Below are positions 23,366 through 34,006 of a stretch of 64,000 nt of DNA, one piece after another. The position numbers and the translations under genes are program-made. The stretch is from positions 811,001 to 875,000 of the forward strand of contig OX365953.1 of assembly GCA_947247005.1 (NCBI GenBank), in the 5' to 3' direction. The notes under the pieces were generated by a model. It was not told where the DNA came from. It made no database searches and saw only the letters and a list, made by a program, of their open reading frames with translations. Origin of the DNA: Spisula solida. Its lineage: Eukaryota > Mollusca > Bivalvia > Venerida > Mactridae. Numbering within the stretch: position 1 is the stretch's first letter; each line of letters opens with the position of its first letter.

Positions 23366-23574
23366 CACGGTATGAATACCGATAAACCGCTTCTCAGTTC
23401 AGTCAGAGAATTGTTCTGTTTTCATACGGCTCCAGGCTCTGTCGGAACTGAAAAACTATGTAACGCTCGGACGGAACTCATGTCATGTATCCTGAGTATC
23501 TCAGAGCGTTACATCGATTTTCAGTACAATTATCTGACGGAACTGAGAAGCGGTTTATCGGGATTCAAACCGTG
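23366..23574. mobile_element. MITE-like foldback element, about 209 bp
   Basis: Inverted ends CACGGTATGAAT...ATTCAAACCGTG continue inwards through AACCGCTTCTCAGTTC / GAACTGAGAAGCGGTT and TCAGAGAATTG / CAATTATCTGA, giving imperfect 50-bp arms. A second inner dyad is GTAACGCTC / GAGCGTTAC. A related element sits at 37525-37629. Confidence 0.8.
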
Positions 23575-24420
23575 ACCCCCCCCCCCCGAAAATATTTTTA
23601 CAGTGAACGATTTCCTGGCATTTGAGAGTATCTTCTGGACGATATTTTTACGTCATGCTTGAAGACAGAAAAAGCTTAAAACTAACTTGTAAACTTGTTT
23701 TTTTTTTTTTTTGGTTGCACTTAACATAACACAATTTACTAAGTTTGATGTACAAAGTGTACCCTATTTTAGAGTTACATTGTATTATCTAACCATTTAG
23801 TTTCCGGACCTACCGACAGACAAGTCAAAGACTAACATCAGCAACACAGTATACTGAGCAGTGCCGAATGTTTGAATATTAGTTCTAGTAATTATAATTA
23901 CGAAGAGGTTCGTTTTCAGTTTTAAAACGTGCTTGCCATTTCCGATACGCCATGTAAAAACAAAACACAGATGTAGTACTCACTAATCAACCCCCTCCCC
24001 CAATATACGTTTGGGTGAAGTTTGTGTTCTATGTTAAATAATAATAGCTAGTACTGGACCTGCTATTCAAAGTTCTCGACACCGGTGCAATCATATCTGC
24101 TTGTAATTATCACAAAATGTTAAATAATCATGTTTAGGCATATAGTTCTAGAGTTAAATTTTTGACGACAACAAATCCATAATTATGCCCTAACGTTAGA
24201 CCTGTCAATATCACTGACAACTATGAGTGAGAATAAATGATTATTTATGCAGTGATACGTGTTTTAGTTGCACAGTGTAGTTATTAAAATCTGCAAAATT
24301 GTGTTAAGTTAGACTCATTATTGTTTTTATTACCGAACAACTTTTAAACTTTTAAAAGCTATTTGAGACGACTGAATATTATCTACTATATATCCTTTCC
24401 GCAACCATAGCGTACTACCC

Positions 24421-24690
24421 GTCCCTAAATCTGCCACACTTTGTCCCTTTTTTCCACAGATATCTGTGGAAAATGTGTGGAAAAGTGTGGAAATCAGTGC
24501 CATTAACTGGCAAAGAGTGGAATGCCACACATTTAATTCAATAATGCCACAGGAGTGGCAAATCTGCCAGCAATTGCCATAGAATTTAAGTGGAAAACTT
24601 GTGGCAATTTGTGGAAATTCGAACTTGTATATTTTCAACTGTGGCAAATGTCTGGCAAAGTGTGGAAATAATGGACTTAGTTCTTTTTCA
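24421..24690 (-). repeat. Left GTGGCAAA/GTGTGGAAA array
   Basis: Imperfect repeats of CCACACTTT, TGGCAAA and GTGGAAAA, the mirror of the array at 33.47-34.0 kb. The 134-codon minus-strand ORF through it is repeat-derived. Confidence 0.65.
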
Positions 24691-24704
24691 TGGCCCCCTT
24701 CTCG

Positions 24705-25060
24705 AAAAAAAATGCACTTTTTACCAAAATGCACTTAAAAAGCGTATTTTTTCTGCGCTTTTTCTAAATAAGCGTATTTATTGTGCATTTTTCTCTAAAA
24801 AAGTGCACTCAAGTGCATTTTTCCTGCATCTTTAGCATAGAAGTGCATTTTTTCTGTATCTTTTACTGAAACAAGTGCATTTTAAGCGTATTTTTAATTC
24901 AAGAAGTGCACTTTTTACAAAGAAGCGTATTTATAGTGCATCTTTTGCAGATAGAGTGTATCTTTTTGATTCAAGAAGTACACTTTTTACAAGAGTGTAT
25001 TTTAAGTGTATCTTTTGTAGATTAAGTGTATCTTTTTGATTCAAGAGGTTATGTTTTTAT
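24705..25060. repeat. AAGTGCATTTTT / AAGCGTATTTTT short repeats
   Basis: A dozen imperfect copies of AGTGCATTTT, AGCGTATTT and TTTTTGATTCAAGA, inverted relative to the array at 28.6-29.34 kb. Confidence 0.6.
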
Positions 25061-25074
25061 TAAACTGTCCTCAC

Positions 25075-25792
25075 ATGCTTTTTAACCATGTCAAAGGGCC
25101 ATATAACTCTGCTGTTTGACCATGGCAAAGGGCCATAAATTTGCTGTTTGGCCATGGCTATGGGTCCTTGACCTTTGACCTCAAATCAATAGGGGGCATG
25201 TTATGTATGATGTAAAGTTTGAAGATCCTAGGCGAAAGCGTTCTAGAGTTATGGAACAGAAACCATTTGAATAGTCAGAAATACTGAAGTTCACAGTAAC
25301 TTTGACCTTTGGCATACTGACCTCAAAGTCAATAGGAGTCACCTACTGTCGATGACCATCCTCTATCCATGTTAAGTTTGAAGATCCTAGGCGAAAGTGT
25401 TCTTGAGTTATTGAATGGAAACCATTTGAAAATGGTCACAGTGACCTTAAACTTTGACATACTTACCTCAAATTCAATAGGGGTCATCTACTGTTGATGA
25501 CCAACCACCATGTAAAGTTTGAAGATCCTAGGGCAAAGCGTTCTTGAGTTATTCAACGGAAAACATTTGAATTGTCAGAAATGGTAAAGGTCACAGTGAC
25601 CTTGACCTTTGATCTACTGACCTCAAAATCAACAGGGACCATCTACTGTTGATGACCAACCTCCATGTAAAATTTGACGATCCTAGGCTAAAGTGTTCTT
25701 GAGTTATTGAACGGAAATCATTTTATACGACCGACCGACAAGTGCAAAAGCACCCTCATCAAAGATGGGGAGGGGCATAATACAATTATTTT
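25075..25792 (+). repeat. About 155-bp tandem repeat with ERE-like palindromes
   Basis: Four units share GTTTGAAGATCCTAGG, GTTCTTGAGTTATTGAA, TTTGACCTACTGACCTC-like and ATCTACTGTTGATGACCA. 25588-25602 is an exact AGGTCACAGTGACCT. The end GGGGAGGGGCATAA resembles HINE 3' ends. Relatives lie at 52.72-52.96, 55.38-55.53 and 57.0-57.26 kb. Confidence 0.75.
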
Positions 25793-26199
25793 GCTTACCA
25801 TAAAAATAATTTTATAAACATTAATTATGCAATGCAAGATGCATGAGACAATGTAAGGTTGAATTGAATGGTCAATTTCACGCTAATCGGCCAATTAGTA
25901 TCATGGTAAGAACATGTGATCCATATATATGTGTTTATTTACTACTAACATCAATGTAACATTCATGAATCACGCATCAAAAGACAGCTCATTGGCTAAG
26001 CTTTCCGAAGGCGTTTTATATAATTTACATACTAGTAACCTCCTCACTACCCGAAATACGAAATATAGTCCGCCAAAATCGGTAATATTTCTAATATTTT
26101 TTTGCAAAATCACAAATTTAATTTAATTTTCTGATTAAAATATTCTAACAATTATTTTACAATATAAAAATTATAATTCTACGCCGTCGGGAAGAGCAT

Positions 26200-26358
26200 C
26201 GCATGTGCGGATGAAAATGAACTACTTTAAGTTTGACCCTCGACCCGCCATATTGTTTACAACGATCAATAAACAAATAGAGTATCACCGCACGAAAAAA
26301 TCAATCGATCGGCGTTCAAAATGAATGAATAAAGCTAGACTTCGACAGAAATGTACAG
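26200..26358 (+). other. Possible first (5'-UTR) exon of a small gene
   Basis: Sequence of higher CG content ends in ATGTACAG|GTAAGG, a near-consensus donor at 26358/26359. Short upstream ATGs are closed (ATGAATGAATAA). The transcript start cannot be placed. The call rests on the donor and the matching acceptor at 26968. Confidence 0.35.
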
Positions 26359-26968
26359 GTAAGGAGTTTATTTTATTACATATGTACTTTATATTAACAA
26401 AGATAGCTTGTAATGACCGAATTCGTCGATTTTGAGCTCGTATGAAAATGACAAATTACGAAATCCCCGCGGATTTTCGTCATTCATGATACGAAACATC
26501 GGCGAAAAAACGTATTGAAATTTAGAATTAATGAAATAGAAACACTTATTTTATCACCTGCTATCAATGAATTACTCGTTTTGGAGACTTTAATGAATTG
26601 ACTGGCAGTAGAATCATTTTCTGTTTCGGAGTTTTTCATCCCCAATAATTTCGTACCCGAGGGCGAAAATTTCGTCCTCAATAAATTCGTACCCGAGGGC
26701 GAAAAATGCACGAACTTGTTTCAACTTTGTCTTGTATTAAAGGGAATCAGTAAATCAATTGTCAACTGCACCATCATGTGATATTTATAGGAAAACAATA
26801 TTTAGCTGCCCAGCAGCTAGTGCAAAAGCTATGCCCAATTTTTGGGCTATGTCCAATTGTTATAAACTGGTTCAACTAAGCTGCTAGCCTCTGATTTCAA
26901 AGTATCTAGTTAAAAGAATGAGTTTTCTGTTTTAATGGCAAGCTTAAAATTTCTTTTATCATTTTTAG

Positions 26969-27151
26969 ATGAAGTCCTTGGGGATGCCGACACTTGGTCC
27001 ACTTTGTCAATCACCTGGAGTAACCATTAATTTAATTGAAAGACCGGAAGAACCACATGTAGCAGAAATCCTGAATGGACTTGCCTTAGAAAATGAAAGA
27101 CCGGAACTACCACATGTAGAAGAAATTCTGAATGGAATCGCCGTAGATTGA
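26969..27151 (+). CDS. Possible 60-aa protein with a 19-residue tandem repeat
   Basis: Follows a good acceptor (TTCTTTTATCATTTTTAG). The ATG is the first codon of this putative exon, and the frame is closed by an upstream TGA in exon 1. Residues 24-42 and 43-60 are two copies of an acidic repeat (ERPEEPHVAEILNGLAL then ERPELPHVEEILNGIAV). Substitutions between copies are mostly conservative (Leu/Ile, Leu/Val), with one silent change. No signal peptide or membrane segment. It does not match a family I know. The 3' side runs straight into tandem repeats, so it may be an orphan gene, the last exon of a larger gene, or chance. Confidence 0.35.
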   Translation: MKSLGMPTLGPLCQSPGVTINLIERPEEPHVAEILNGLALENERPELPHVEEILNGIAVD

Positions 27152-27179
27152 TGGACAGAATCATACTTGACTATACCCC

Positions 27180-27918
27180 CAGATACAAATAGTATATGGG
27201 GGCTATATGGGAGTCATGCATGAGGTTGGTTGGTAGGTCCGTGCAAATTTTGTCTGTGCCATTTCTCTGTAACCATTGGTTGGATTCCATCAAAACATTG
27301 CATGACTGATCAGTACCAAGTCTAGTTGTGCATATCGTCGGCACACACTGGTTGTATCAATTTTAAGGGAGTTATGGCCCTTTAGTGTTTTGCGCATATA
27401 AATTTTGTCTGCACTATTTCTCTATAACCATTTGTCGAGTTTTAACGAAACTTTGCATAAATGATCAGCACCAAGTCTAGTTGTGCATATCGTCAGCTAA
27501 CACTGGTCAGATAAATTTTAAGGGAGTTATGGTCCTTTATTTTATTGCACTTATAAATTTTGTCCGCAGTATTTCTCTGTAACCATTGGTCGAATTTTAA
27601 CGAAACTTTGCATGACCAAACAGTACCTAGTCTAGTTGAGTACATCATCTGCACATGCTGGTAGGATCAATTTTAAGGAAGTTATGCCCCTTTATGTTTG
27701 TGCACTTGTAAATGTTGTTCGCGCTATCTCTTTGTAACCACTGGTCTGATTTCAACAAACCTTTGTGTGAATGATCAATACCTAGTCTAGTTGTGCATAT
27801 CATCAGCACTTGTTTGTCGGATCAATTTTAAGGGAGTTATAGCCGTTTGTTTTTTTACACTGATAGCTTTTGTCTGTACTTTCCCTCTGTAACCATTGGT
27901 TGGATTTCAATGACAGTT
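27180..27918 (+). repeat. About 154-bp tandem repeat, five units
   Basis: Units share TTTTGTCTGCACTATTTCTC, GTAACCATTGGT, AACTTTGCAT, AGTCTAGTTGTGCATATCGT and ATTTTAAGGGAGTTATGGCC. HINE-core type; no coding seen. Confidence 0.75.
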
Positions 27919-29238
27919 TGCATTACTTATCATTATTACAAAGTCTTGTTGTACATATTGTCAGAGAACATTGGAGTGACAGTGTCAAGCAGTATCTGGG
28001 GTATTCATCACATTCAGTGATATTTCTTGTTCAATTTGTATCATTGTTGTGTGACATAAATCATGAATTTCAGGATGTCATGGCAGAGTACCTGAAATAA
28101 TGAATGAACTCAAGTGTGTGAATGATTGAAAAAAGTGACAGGTATTCTAACTGTGACAGAACTTTTATATGGTTATTTATATGTAAGTTTATCTTTTTTA
28201 TATGTTCAAATTTGAATTCTAAAGTTATAGCAATTACAATGCAGTAGAAAGAGATTCGTGTTTATTTTTATGTTCTTACAGTTACTTGCTTAACACAGTG
28301 TAAAGAAAAGTTTTTAGCTCACCTGTCACAAAGTGACTAGGTAAGATTTTGTGACCACTCTCCGTCCATCCACATTTGTTTGTGTAGCAATTTTTTGGCC
28401 TTTATATGAAACTTGTTCACATCATCTCCACGAAATCTAGTAAAAATGCATACATGATTTAGCTCTACTTTTGGGATCATACATTGGCTGTCTGTCCCCA
28501 CTAGCACCAGTCCATGCTCGACAATTCTGTTCACTAGTTCTAGAGTTATGGCCACTGAAATGACCAGAATCTTCCTTTTAAGGAAAAAGATACACTTCAG
28601 TGTATTAATGCACTAGAAAAATACGCTTTTAGTACACTGAAGGCAGAAGTGCATTTTTCAGAAGAAAAGTGCGCTTTTAAGCGTATTAATGCACTAGAAA
28701 AATACGCTTTTAGTACACTGAAGGCAGAAGTGAATTTTTTTCAGAAGAAAAGTGCGCTTAAGCGTATTAATGCACTAGAAAAATACGCTTTTAGTACACT
28801 GAAGGCAGAAGTGAATTTTTTTCAGAAGGAAGTGCGCTTAAGCGTATTAATGCACTAGAAAAATACACTTTTAGTACACTGAAGGCAGAAGTGAATTTTT
28901 TTCAGAAGAAAGTGCGCTTAAGCGTATTAATGCACTAGAAAAATACGCTTTTAGTACACTAGGCAGAAGTGCATTTTTTTTTCAGAAGAAAAATGCGCTT
29001 AAGTGAATTAATGCACTTAAAATACGCTTTTAGTACACTGAAGGCAGAAGTTTTCAAAAGAAAAATGCACTTAAGCGTATTAATGCACTAGAAAAATACG
29101 GTTAAAGTGCACTTTTTTAAGATGAAGTGCATTAAACGCAGAAAAAATGCAGAAAAAGTACACTGTAAGTGCATTTTTCGAGGAAAATAAGTGCATTTAA
29201 TCCGCATTTTATTTACATTTAATACATTCGGTAAATAA
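27919..29238 (+). repeat. 1.3 kb segmental duplication, copy 1
   Basis: Nearly identical to 49229-50475. Identity begins at TGCATTACTTATCATTATTA and ends at CATTCGGTAAATAA, with unrelated flanks. It holds a 76-codon ORF (frame shared by both copies), a HINE 3' end at 28317 and the 80-bp array. Copy 1 is about 73 bp longer because of array unit number. Confidence 0.9.
28317..28570 (-). mobile_element. HINE 3'-end fragment
   Basis: On the minus strand the sequence ends TTGTGACAGGTGAGCTAAAA, with the TGTCAC-type stem decayed, preceded by a decayed ATGGACGGAG tract. Confidence 0.6.
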
Positions 29239-29341
29239 AATGCAGAAAAAATGCAGTGCCAATACCGCCGCGTTTAATACGGATTAAATGCAGATTAAAT
29301 GCGCGTTAAATGCGTATTAAATACACTTTTTCGAGAAGGGA
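28590..29341. repeat. About 80-bp tandem array
   Basis: Six to seven units with AGCGTATTAATGCACTAGAA, AATACGCTTTTAGTACACTG and AAGGCAGAAGTG, ending in TTTTTCGAGAAGGG. ORFs through it are repeat-derived. Confidence 0.85.
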
Positions 29342-29342
29342 A

Positions 29343-30040
29343 TTGTGACCTAGTTTTTGACGCCAGGAGACCCAGTTACCCAGATACCTAGATTTCATAA
29401 AGCTACACATTGTGGGCAAGTGTCATTATAATATAACATAAAAAATGTGACCTCTAGAGCGTAGTAATGTACCGATTATCGGATAACATCGATTAGTGGT
29501 GTGCAGAAGTCAGCCGATTCCTATGATCGATGTCATTCATCCATAATCGATCATCGGATAAATATAACAAAATGTTAAACAAGACTTATTTAATCAAAAA
29601 TTGCTAGGAAAATTCAAAGCATGGAAGTTTGAACCAATCGGATGCCTGTTAGAACCAATTCAAAGAATTTGTTCAAACTCAGATAGTAAAACGTCTACCG
29701 AAAATTATTGTTTTTCCCTTTGTCACCTTTTTTCGCGACTTGGGAAGTAGGAAAACATGCATTAGTACACTGCATATTCAGTCCCTGTTCTGCCGATTAT
29801 TAATCGGGAAAATCGCATTGGAAGTGCCAGTCGATTCTAGCTGATGATCGATTATGATTTGCAACCGATGTCCCATCACTACTAGAGCGTAAACAAGGTT
29901 TTAATTTGATGTGACATAGTTTTTGACCCCAGATGACCCAGTTACGCACTTTACCTAGATTGCAAAGCGACAAACATTGTGACCAAGTTTCATGTAGATT
30001 AGGTAAAACATGTTCACGAGTGCTCAGGTGAGCTAAAAAC
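29343..30040 (+). mobile_element. Decayed HINE, interrupted
   Basis: GTGACCTAGTTTTTGACGCC and CCCAGTTACCCAGATACCTA start the core. A block with ATCGATCATCGG-like inverted motifs (29470-29885) interrupts it. The core resumes at 29895, and GTGCTCAGGTGAGCTAAAA ends it near 30038. Confidence 0.55.
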
Positions 30041-30900
30041 TTGACGGACATCATCACAGTATGAGCGTTCCTATTCATTTTAAGTTTCATGAAATCATGC
30101 CAGCAGCCAGCTATTTACAAAGAAATGAATGTGAATGGACGGGCAGAGTGAATTATTCATTAAATCAAGGGCAATAACTCTAAAGAAAATTGTCCAATAA
30201 CAAAACTTGACTGGCATCATCTTAGTGTGAGCATTCATTTTTGTTTTAAGTTTCATGTAATTTTACCGGCTAGTTACAAAGAAATGACTAGGAAAGGACG
30301 GGCGGAGGTAATTCTTCAATAAATCAAGGGTGACAACTCAAGAAAATTGACACACAGAATGTGTGTTCATATTCATTTTAAGTTACATGAAATTCTTCCA
30401 GCTAATTACAAAGAACTGAATGCAAATGGACTGGCGGATGAAATTTTTCAACAAATCAAGGGCAATAACTCTAAGGAAAATTTACCAATAATGATAACTT
30501 GACAGTCATCATCACAGTAATTGGGTGCTCATATTCATTTTATGTTTCATGAAATTCTACAAGCTAGTTACAAAGAAAGGAATGCGAATGGACGGTCAGA
30601 GTGAATTATACTGTAAATCAAGGGTAATAACTCTTAAGAAAAATTGACCAACTTAAACAAACTTGACGGGCATCATGACTTTTTTATTTTAAGTTGCTTA
30701 AAAATGTACCAGTTAGTAGAAAAATGGCTGCAGACGGAAGGACAGACAGAAATATTTAATAAATCAAGGTAGATGACTGCCAAAGGAAAAACACCTGACA
30801 GGCATCATCAAAGTACTGTATAGTTGTTCATATTTATTTTGATTAAGTTCCATGAAATTCTACATGCAAGTTACAGAGAAATGGCTGTTGATGGCGATGT
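30040..30900 (+). repeat. About 145-bp tandem repeat, six units
   Basis: Units share AAATCAAGGGCAATAACTCT, TTGACNGGCATCATC, AAGTTTCATGAAATTCTACC and AGTTACAAAGAAATG. No gene. Confidence 0.7.
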
Positions 30901-31501
30901 GTCTTTGTAAGCCGTATGGCCAGTCCACACGCACATTACCCCAAGTGCCGGAGTAAAAGTTAAGCATTACATAAGTTCAGTGAGTCACAATGTAACTATA
31001 TAGACTTCACATAATCTTCCTTTTTTGCAAAAATAATCGCGATTATTGTACCTAGTTGCTCTATTCGCTTAATGCAGCCACCCCCTGTCAAAAAGTATTA
31101 GATTCAGAATTTCTCGCACATTGCTGTTAAATTAATTCTGTTATACTGGAAAACGGGTTTTATCCTGTAATGTTGATATGGTCAGTAAATGCGCGTTAAA
31201 TGCGTATTAAATACACTTTTTCGAGAAGGGGGCCGGGTGTATAAACTGTGGCAAAAATACTTAGAAATTTTCTGATGTGGAAAAGTGTGGCAAAATGGAA
31301 CATAGTCATTTTTAGTAATTTTTGGGTTAGTTGATAGGTAAAATTCTCAAAGATGTACGATTTCAGAAGGTATTCATGAATTGTCTACACTCAAAATACA
31401 GGTGTAAAACTTGTACTTAGGAAATTTTAACACTAACAGTTTGGTTGAAAATATACATAGAGGATATTTGAAGAGTGTTGTGTTTATTATTGAATTAAAA
31501 A

Positions 31502-31512
31502 TATCAATCAAT

Positions 31513-31547
<35 letters not shown>

Positions 31548-31565
31548 CCAATTAATCAATCAATT
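31502..31565. repeat. (AATC)n microsatellite
   Basis: About 15 repeats of ATCA with interruptions CAACC and ATTA. Confidence 0.95.
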
Positions 31566-32099
31566 TGATGGAAAAATATTCTATTATGAGATGTTTCTAA
31601 ATACTCACTGATTGATCAGACATGTATCTGAATAAACTACTGACAAAATGTTCTTTATAGTTTATTATTTTAAAAAAGTTAGAAATCAAAATTGACATTT
31701 TAGTTTTTGTTTATTTGTAATATTACCAGGCTTTTATCAGTGATCAATTATCGAATATTCTAGCTATAAATTGGTTATATATGACCTTTTCATGTAAACG
31801 ATGTGTACACATTCTTATACACATACACAGAGAGACTTTGCTGATAAGCCTATTAACATTCTATACCAGATGGCATGGATTATAACAGATGGTCATTGAT
31901 TGGCTAGTTTGAACAAGTATCCGGGTCAACAGTTAGTTTGAATGAGAACTCCATTGTTGTGTTGTTTATTTATATGCTTGGCACATTATTTGCTGGTATT
32001 TTGGTGTTTGTTAAATGTGCAGATGTGATGTTTCATGAAGGAAGATTGAGTTTAATGACTTAAGTTTGTAATTCACTGTTGGTTAGTGGTTACTAGCAT

Positions 32100-33430
32100 A
32101 AACAATTGTGATTGTGAAAAATGGATTGTTTGTGTTGGAGTTTTCATTAAGAGCAGCCAGCTTTCAACAGAAAGGAACAGTAAAATGTAAGTTAGCTATA
32201 CATAAATTATTTTCATTGAATAACAAAAGTATTATTTTTAAGCTTAAACTTACTAAAACTCAACTTGAAGTATACTAGCTGTGAGTAATTTATGCAATAA
32301 GTGGAGGCAAAAACAAATCTAAACCAATGAGAACATTAAAAACTTAGGTTCAGTTTTGTACTATAATTTATTTATCAATATAATTTGTGTTCTGTTTTAC
32401 AGAGTATTGGTCAAAATAACTTGAATTCTGGAAGTCAAGAAGACATTAAATGGTTTCACACAGTGAATGGTTTCAATGTCTGACTACAATTACAATTTCA
32501 GGTAAGTAAAATTAATAAAATATAATGATGCTTATAATGGTTAATTTGTGTTGCAAGTTTAAAAGTTCTTGCTACTTACAAACCTTAGAAGTGTCAAGTT
32601 TTGTAGAATTCAAGTGCAATGGAAAATTAAGAACAAAGAAAATTGAAATTTGACTTTATCTTGGCCATGTAAAGTGACGTTTGACAATATAATATGCGGG
32701 GTAACATTTAAACTGCAAAATGTTACAATTTCGCATCATTGTAGCACGTGTAATAAGCGCAGTTTCGTGTTTAGTTAGCGTTTTGCATTGTTATTTCAAA
32801 TTGTTATGTCATGTTATCACAGGTTAACACAGGTCATGTGACATTATTATTTCAAAAATACAGATTAAAAAGACATTGACACACCTGCATCCGATAACAA
32901 AATGTTGTTCGTAGTATCACTTGTTCCATTGCGTCAAATTATTTCGCATTATTGTGGTGCCGCCATTTTGTTATAATTTCGTATCACATTGTTGTAATGT
33001 CACTTTCAACTCTTGAATAGGTCCCTGAAATTTGAGTGATAGTGGCAACATAGTTGAGTGGAATGCAAAGGGGCTTCAGATGACATTACACAGCCTTAAA
33101 TTAACACTGATGAATTTTCTTATAATATTATGTATTAATGGTTAATACATATACTAGTAATACACTGTTCAAGTACTAACTTTATTTTGAACTTAACATG
33201 AAATTGATAAGTTAGATGTTTATGATGTTGATTTTTATTTTCAGATAATGTTTTCTGATGTTGGAATAATGGTCTCATGTAGGAGTGAAATTTGTGACAT
33301 ATTCGGATATGAAATCACTGAATAAATTGGTTATTCTAAGGGAAAAAATCAGAAAACCACAAGAAAGAACATGTACTTGTCGATTTTGAAGTGTATTATA
33401 CATACGTTAAATATATATTCTCATTAAAAA
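32100..33430 (+). ncRNA. Possible spliced non-coding transcript
   Basis: Three segments with splice-like edges. One ends near 32188 (AAATG|GTAAG-like: AAAATGTAAGTTAG). An internal exon spans about 32402-32501 between TGTTTTACAG and ATTTCAG|GTAAGT. A terminal exon follows TTTTATTTTCAG at about 33244. The joined sequence has only a nine-codon ORF across the last junction. This is inference from splice motifs alone. Confidence 0.25.
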
Positions 33431-33469
33431 TGGTATGCTGAAAAAATTGTTGATTTTGATACTATCAAA

Positions 33470-34006
33470 GTCTGGAATTTTGTGGAAAAAATGCCACAAT
33501 GTGTGGCAAATGAAGTGGAAAAGTGTGGCATTTAATGGAAAATGAATTTGCCAGTAAAAGTGTGGCAATGTGTGGAAAGTTGTCTAAATACTCCACACTT
33601 TGCCACAGTTTGTGGCAAATGAATGGAAAAGTGTGGCGTTCTGTGGAAAATAAATTTGCCAGTAAAAGTGTGGCAATGTGTGGAAAATTGTCTAAATACT
33701 CCACACTTTGCCACAGTTTTGTGGCAAATGAGTGGAAAAGTGTGGCATTCTGTGGAAAATGAATTTGCCAGTTAAAGTGTGGCAATGTGTGGAAAATTGT
33801 CTAAATACTCCACACTTTGCCACAGTTTGTGGATAATGAGTGGAAAAGTGTGGCGTTCTGTGGAAAACATGCTCTGGTCATGTTCTGTTTGAACTTTTTT
33901 TTTTTGCCATACTCGGTTGTGGCATTTTGTGGAAAACTGTGGAAAACTGTCTAAATACTCCACAAACTGGCAAAGTGTGGAAAACTGTGGCAGATTTAGG
34001 GACGGG
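33470..34006 (+). repeat. Right GTGTGGAAA array, about 130-bp units
   Basis: Four units share AAATTGTCTAAATACTCCAC, TTTGCCACAGTTTGTGG, GGAAAAGTGTGGC and AATGAATTTGCCAGT. Overlapping ORFs on both strands are repeat artefacts. The last unit ends at the 20-bp inverted end. Confidence 0.85.

Larger units (their letters stand above)
24692..31234. mobile_element. Candidate inner nested structure with TTCTCGAAAAA ends
   Basis: GGCCCCCTTCTCGAAAAA at 24692-24709 is complementary to 31217-31234, and both sides are flanked by GTGGCAAA-type outer repeat. Next to each end lie AAGTGCATTTTT / AAATGCGTATTAAATACAC repeats. Similar ends occur at 29325-29341 and 50475-50490, so several copies of one family may be mixed here. 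Confidence 0.45.
24418..34006. mobile_element. Candidate 9.6 kb structure bounded by inverted repeats
   Basis: CCCGTCCCTAAATCTGCCAC at 24418-24437 is perfectly complementary to 33987-34006. Both ends continue inwards into tandem GTGTGGAAA/GTGGCAAA repeats in opposite orientations. No target duplication is evident. It may be one large TIR element or two oppositely oriented short elements around unrelated DNA. Confidence 0.5.

Noticed and set aside
24330..24734. 134-codon minus-strand ORF
   Set aside because: It runs across the left GTGGCAAA array and element boundary; composition follows the repeat.
27870..28100. 76-codon ORF kept in both copies of the 1.3 kb duplication
   Set aside because: The copies are too similar for frame conservation to mean anything; the start lies in a different repeat in copy 1 and no domain is visible.
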